Made by a program: the position numbers and the translations under genes. The notes below the pieces were generated by a model, which did no database searches, had not been told where the DNA came from, and saw nothing but the letters and a program-made list of their open reading frames with translations. This document shows, piece by piece, positions 61,251-64,000 of a stretch of DNA of 64,000 nt; position 1 is the first letter of the stretch, and each line of letters opens with the position of its first letter. Source of the stretch: Bacteroidia bacterium (lineage in GTDB: Bacteria; Bacteroidota; Bacteroidia; Bacteroidales; Azobacteroidaceae); contig BNTV01000001.1 in NCBI GenBank assembly GCA_025996865.1, forward strand, positions 1-64,000, read 5' to 3'.

Positions 61251-61268
61251 GGGCGGTGAAAACCGCCC
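61251..61268. terminator. Intergenic GC hairpin
   Basis: GGGCGG and CCGCCC pair across a 6-nt loop in the 42-bp gap after pcfJ. No T-run follows. Confidence 0.4.
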
Positions 61269-61283
61269 ACAACTCAAAACAAT

Positions 61284-61601
61284 ATGAAAATCATTTATAA
61301 AGGATATTTGGCAAGCGAGATAAAACCTACTGGCGAATGGGATTCCGAAGTACGGGATGCGGTACAGAGTGCGGTAACACTTGTAGAGGGCAAGCACGGT
61401 TTTAAGACCCACATTGAAATATGGCGAAACTGTGAATTAATAATCACTATCGGGCATAATATATACACTACTTCGATAGAGATACGACCGCCCGATATGG
61501 CTATGATCCGCAGACGAAGTAACTGGCACAACGGATATGCCCATTTCTGCAATGGGGTATTTTGGGCAAACATAAGCAGGATTAAAGTAGAACTCATATA
61601 A
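61284..61601 (+). CDS. Hypothetical protein of element 2
   Basis: 105 residues, beta-rich (MKIIYKGYLASEIKPTGEWD, HIEIWRNCELIITIGHNIYT, TSIEIRPPDMAMIRRRSNWH). No known family. Cytoplasmic by composition. It precedes the conserved 159-residue gene by 11 bp. Confidence 0.55.
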   Translation: MKIIYKGYLASEIKPTGEWDSEVRDAVQSAVTLVEGKHGFKTHIEIWRNCELIITIGHNIYTTSIEIRPPDMAMIRRRSNWHNGYAHFCNGVFWANISRIKVELI

Positions 61602-61612
61602 AATCAACGGAC

Positions 61613-62092
61613 ATGAAAGCAAAAGACTTAAATGAAGAATTGATAGGTAAACGGTGCAAGTGCATCTTTACGGGACTTATGGTAACGGGAACTATCGAGG
61701 ACGTAAAACATACGGAATATACAGCAGAGGTAAAAATCCGTTTCGATGAACCGCATAATTGGGGTGGAGAACTCTATCATTTTGATTGGGCACACGCCCG
61801 ACTGCATGATGACTTCGGTTCACTCCACCACCTTGAAATAATAGACGACAAATACCAAACCCTGCGGGTAAGGTTTACAAAGAGCATATCTGAAATTGAC
61901 AGGATGTTTGCCCGTAATTATAAGAATTGGGGAGCAGTCAATTTGAAAGAGTGGATTGATAACTATGAGAGTAGCCGTTTTACTCTGATTGCCTATGATA
62001 TGGCGGTTATTACCTCTGAATACAATATGGAACATATTGAGGAATGGTTGCAGAAAAATACTCCTATTCTTTCCATCGAAAAAACCATTTGA
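61613..62092 (+). CDS. Conserved hypothetical protein, paralogue of 49845
   Basis: 159 residues matching the element 1 protein through its whole length (GKRCKCIFTGLMVTG, IRFDEPHNWGGELY, LHDDFGSLHHLEIIDDKY, SEYNMEHIEEWL). Same length and order relative to a DUF3873-like-tail gene. Function unknown. Confidence 0.7.
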   Translation: MKAKDLNEELIGKRCKCIFTGLMVTGTIEDVKHTEYTAEVKIRFDEPHNWGGELYHFDWAHARLHDDFGSLHHLEIIDDKYQTLRVRFTKSISEIDRMFARNYKNWGAVNLKEWIDNYESSRFTLIAYDMAVITSEYNMEHIEEWLQKNTPILSIEKTI

Positions 62093-62095
62093 GCC

Positions 62096-62248
62096 ATGTA
62101 TATACTATTTATCGGCTTTCGGAAGTTGGGCGAATTTCCGACCATCCAAAAAGCAAAGAAATATGCCCAAGATAGCGAGGAAACAGGCGTTTTTTCACTC
62201 ATCGGAGATAATTACAGCGATAGTTGGTATAAATCAAAAAATCAATAA
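62096..62248 (+). CDS. Small ORF, 50 residues
   Basis: The frame starts 3 bp after the previous stop and ends 1 bp before the next start, which favours a real gene. It encodes ILFIGFRKLGEFPTIQKAKK, then YAQDSEETGVFSLIGDNYSD, a compact pattern without a family name. Confidence 0.55.
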   Translation: MYILFIGFRKLGEFPTIQKAKKYAQDSEETGVFSLIGDNYSDSWYKSKNQ

Positions 62249-62249
62249 A

Positions 62250-62615
62250 ATGGAACTCAAAATTAAAGACCTCACAGGGGCAACAATCGAAGTAACCGAT
62301 TTGAATGCCGCCATTGACGAATGTAAGCGTTGCAAAGACAGTCCGTATAAAATGGAAAGCGGACACGCCGTAGGCGAAAATTATGCCTATATGTTGGAGC
62401 AACTGCTCCCGATTCAACAACAAAGCCGTCGTTCACGTTGGTTGGAAGGTACAGAAATGCGCTACAATCAAGGCAAGCGTTTTACAAAAATGGATATTGC
62501 CTACGAAATAGGTCGGCATGAACCGTATCATCCGACATCCGTGTATTGGGATAGTTTACACAGGAAGGAGTTGGTTACATACTTCAATGATATGTTTGGA
62601 ACTGATATAGAATAA
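62250..62615 (+). CDS. Hypothetical protein, C-terminus paralogous to 49436
   Basis: 121 residues from the ATG at 62250; upstream in-frame starts lie in the previous gene. The C-terminal 50 residues (KRFTKMDIAYEIGRHEPYHP, SVYWDSLHRKELVTYFNDMF) correspond to the C-terminal half of the DUF3873-like protein of element 1, but the N-terminus differs (DLTGATIEVTDLNAAIDECK). So the two proteins share one domain and have different front ends. Confidence 0.65.
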   Translation: MELKIKDLTGATIEVTDLNAAIDECKRCKDSPYKMESGHAVGENYAYMLEQLLPIQQQSRRSRWLEGTEMRYNQGKRFTKMDIAYEIGRHEPYHPTSVYWDSLHRKELVTYFNDMFGTDIE

Positions 62616-62619
62616 ACAG

Positions 62620-62640
62620 ACGGCGGATTTTTTCCGCCGT
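62620..62640 (+). terminator. Terminator ending the element 2 gene block
   Basis: ACGGCGGA (62620-62627) pairs with TCCGCCGT (62633-62640), 4 bp after the stop, followed by TACTTTTTCC. Confidence 0.65.
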
Positions 62641-62722
62641 TACTTTTTCCATGAGCCGGAAAGTAAGCGGGAGAAAAAGTAACAAAAAGCCATCAATGAA
62701 AACGGTAAACAAGAACCGTTTT

Positions 62723-63145
62723 TTATTTCTTGGCTTTAGATAATGTTTCATCCAGACTATTCCAGATGTTTTCTGCAACATCTTGTGCTGTCATTGGCTT
62801 TTTCGACTTTATGTTTTCGCCCTCGCTATATGTATTTATGTGCGTTCTAACGCTATCCATTGTAGAGAAAATATAGAGTTCACCGCATTGCAATAACACT
62901 TCAATACGAGCCTCAAAAGGAGATATAGAGGTTATATCCTTATAAAGTATAACCGTCGTTTTTGTTTCATCCGGCAATTCGGATTCGGAAACTTCAGCAG
63001 AAAGATGAACACTCGGAAATTCAAGACGATCATCTTTCACCTCAATCTCATGTAGTCCTATAACTGGTTTTAATTTCTCCGCAACTTCGGAGCGGGCAAA
63101 TCCGGTGGCCCTTTCGTCTGAAAATCTTTCTGTTGTTTCTACCAT
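62723..63145 (-). CDS. Hypothetical protein
   Basis: 140 residues, acidic, no signal or membrane segment. A beta-rich middle (HEIEVKDDRLEFPSVHLSAE, TVILYKDITSISPFEARIEV) and a helical C-terminus (MTAQDVAENIWNSLDETLSK). No family recognised. It has no partner in element 1. Confidence 0.55.
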   Translation of the reverse strand: MVETTERFSDERATGFARSEVAEKLKPVIGLHEIEVKDDRLEFPSVHLSAEVSESELPDETKTTVILYKDITSISPFEARIEVLLQCGELYIFSTMDSVRTHINTYSEGENIKSKKPMTAQDVAENIWNSLDETLSKAKK

Positions 63146-63460
63146 ATTCGTAATCTTAAATCATTAAACGAAAACAGGCGTAAGAATTACAAACAAACCG
63201 GCTTTAGAGGCACAGCCAAGCGCCCGCCCACTGATAGTTCGTAATCTTACGCCCTTTCGATATATGATTTTACACATATACACGATCAGACAGAAAGAGA
63301 AACTATCATATTCGGGTGAGCTTTTGTAATTTGGCTGTTTTCTAAAGCCCCACAATATGTTGTTCTTTCCTACATTCCAGCCACAGGAGTTATAATTTTC
63401 CGTGCCGGACTACAAAGATACATCTTTTTCCTAAATATGTTATATTCCGACCTTTGTATC
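63146..63460. other. Intergenic region without a clear gene
   Basis: 315 bp between two leftward genes. TTCCGACCTTTG at 63445-63456 repeats the 12-bp string at 2958-2969 in the same orientation. Several short inverted words are present, but no promoter or terminator I would call. A 63-residue minus-strand frame here looks spurious. Confidence 0.4.
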
Positions 63461-63907
63461 TTATCCTATCTGGATGTTTATAGCCCGCTTAAAATCAAAA
63501 GGTTTGCCGACAAAGTAATAACAGTTGGTTGCACCGCCTGTTGTTACCACCAGCGTACCGTAACCGAATATTCGTCCTGTTACGCTTTGGGTAGTTTGCA
63601 AGCCTTCGCACTTGTTCAGCACCAGTTCAGCTACTCGTCTGCGGATAATACCCGTTTTGAGTATCGCTCGCCGATTGGTAACGACAAACAGGGAGCCGAC
63701 CTTGACAAAAATCCGTTGCACAAGCGAAACCAGCCCAAGAAAAAGTACCGTTATTCCAAGCCATTTCATTATAGGAACGGATATATCGCCAAGAATGAAA
63801 CCGCCCACCATAAGCAGGCATAACGGCTCCATAAAAAGGAAATAATGAATCCGCGCACGGTATTTTATTTCCTCTCCCGGTAGTAATTGAGATTTTAGAA
63901 AATTCAT
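63461..63907 (-). CDS. PH-domain (bPH2-type) membrane protein
   Basis: 148 residues. Two membrane helices (FLFMEPLCLLMVGGFILGDI; WLGITVLFLGLVSLVQRIFV) precede a bacterial pleckstrin-homology domain with FVVTNRRAILKTGIIRRRVA and a GRIFGYGTLVVTTGG end. It fits the bPH2/YdbS-YdbT family, membrane proteins of unclear role. Likely the first gene outside element 2, or cargo at its edge. Confidence 0.8.
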   Translation of the reverse strand: MNFLKSQLLPGEEIKYRARIHYFLFMEPLCLLMVGGFILGDISVPIMKWLGITVLFLGLVSLVQRIFVKVGSLFVVTNRRAILKTGIIRRRVAELVLNKCEGLQTTQSVTGRIFGYGTLVVTTGGATNCYYFVGKPFDFKRAINIQIG

Positions 63908-64000
63908 ATTGATTCTGTTTAGTATTGTTTTTCAATATTTCAAATAGGCATCCACACCATCCGGTAGGATTCAGAAAACGATTATCTTTCCTTACCTCAT

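Noticed and set aside
1..64000. tRNA or rRNA genes as integration targets
   Set aside because: I saw no tRNA-like cloverleaf with a TTCGAATC-type arm near the element boundaries and no rRNA sequence. A dedicated scan could still find one.

Overview
This window comes from a member of the Bacteroidota, most likely a gut-type Bacteroidales. The evidence is a complete Bacteroides-style transfer operon (traA to traQ), MobA/MobB/MobC mobilization genes, TAnnTTTG-type -7 boxes, no clear Shine-Dalgarno sequences, and IntDOT-like tyrosine recombinases that lack the usual first catalytic arginine. Nearly all of it is accreted mobile DNA. Identifications rest on reading translated motifs; no database search was possible.

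Layout. (1) 1-2.6 kb is a decayed flank: an IS end, a beheaded CPBP protease, an SH3 protein, a DJ-1/PfpI stub, a DUF1349 lipoprotein and an AraC regulator with an internal deletion. (2) 3-16 kb is the left arm of conjugative element 1: an excisionase-type HTH gene, then a leftward operon DUF3945/DUF4099 - topB - DUF1896 - giant methylase/helicase. A 2,540-bp group II intron cuts the last gene; removing it restores a 1,920-residue frame. (3) 16-28 kb is the mob region loaded with cargo: KilA-N and a cyclase-fold-like gene lie beside mobC, and a six-gene AT-rich island lies between mobC and mobB. That island encodes a cytosine methyltransferase, a double GHKL ATPase (MORC/MutL-like N-terminus plus histidine-kinase C-terminus), a receiver protein, a caspase/CHAT-like protein and a Vsr endonuclease. 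An IS110 element splits vsr, and its bridge-RNA guides can be matched to the vsr target and to the IS ends. (4) 28.3-29 kb is an oriT-like region with seven back-to-back hairpins. (5) 29-42.6 kb is the tra operon, a VirB-like secretion machine, with a phage-type Dam gene inside it and an M23 peptidase at its end.

(6) 42.7-48.5 kb is a second AT-rich cargo island: an Xre repressor, a YhcG/DUF1016 nuclease, a 91-residue small protein, a 1,023-residue TPR protein and RhuM. The end of the small protein and the start of the TPR protein share an Asn/Thr/Phe-rich motif, as in amyloid-type effector/receptor pairs. (7) 48.7-56.2 kb is the integrase-proximal arm of element 1. (8) 56.2-62.6 kb is a mirror-image, diverged arm of a second related element with a truncated integrase and PcfK/PcfJ genes. 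Both arms carry a conserved leader (about 180-215 nt) before a small membrane protein, a candidate structured RNA. (9) 62.7-64 kb carries a hypothetical gene and a PH-domain membrane protein.

How the parts fit together: the relaxase (MobB), accessory protein (MobA) and coupling protein (MobC) would process DNA at the oriT-like region and hand it to the Tra channel. TopB, the methylase/helicase and the integrases would support replication and mobility. The two AT-rich islands look like anti-phage or stabilising cargo.
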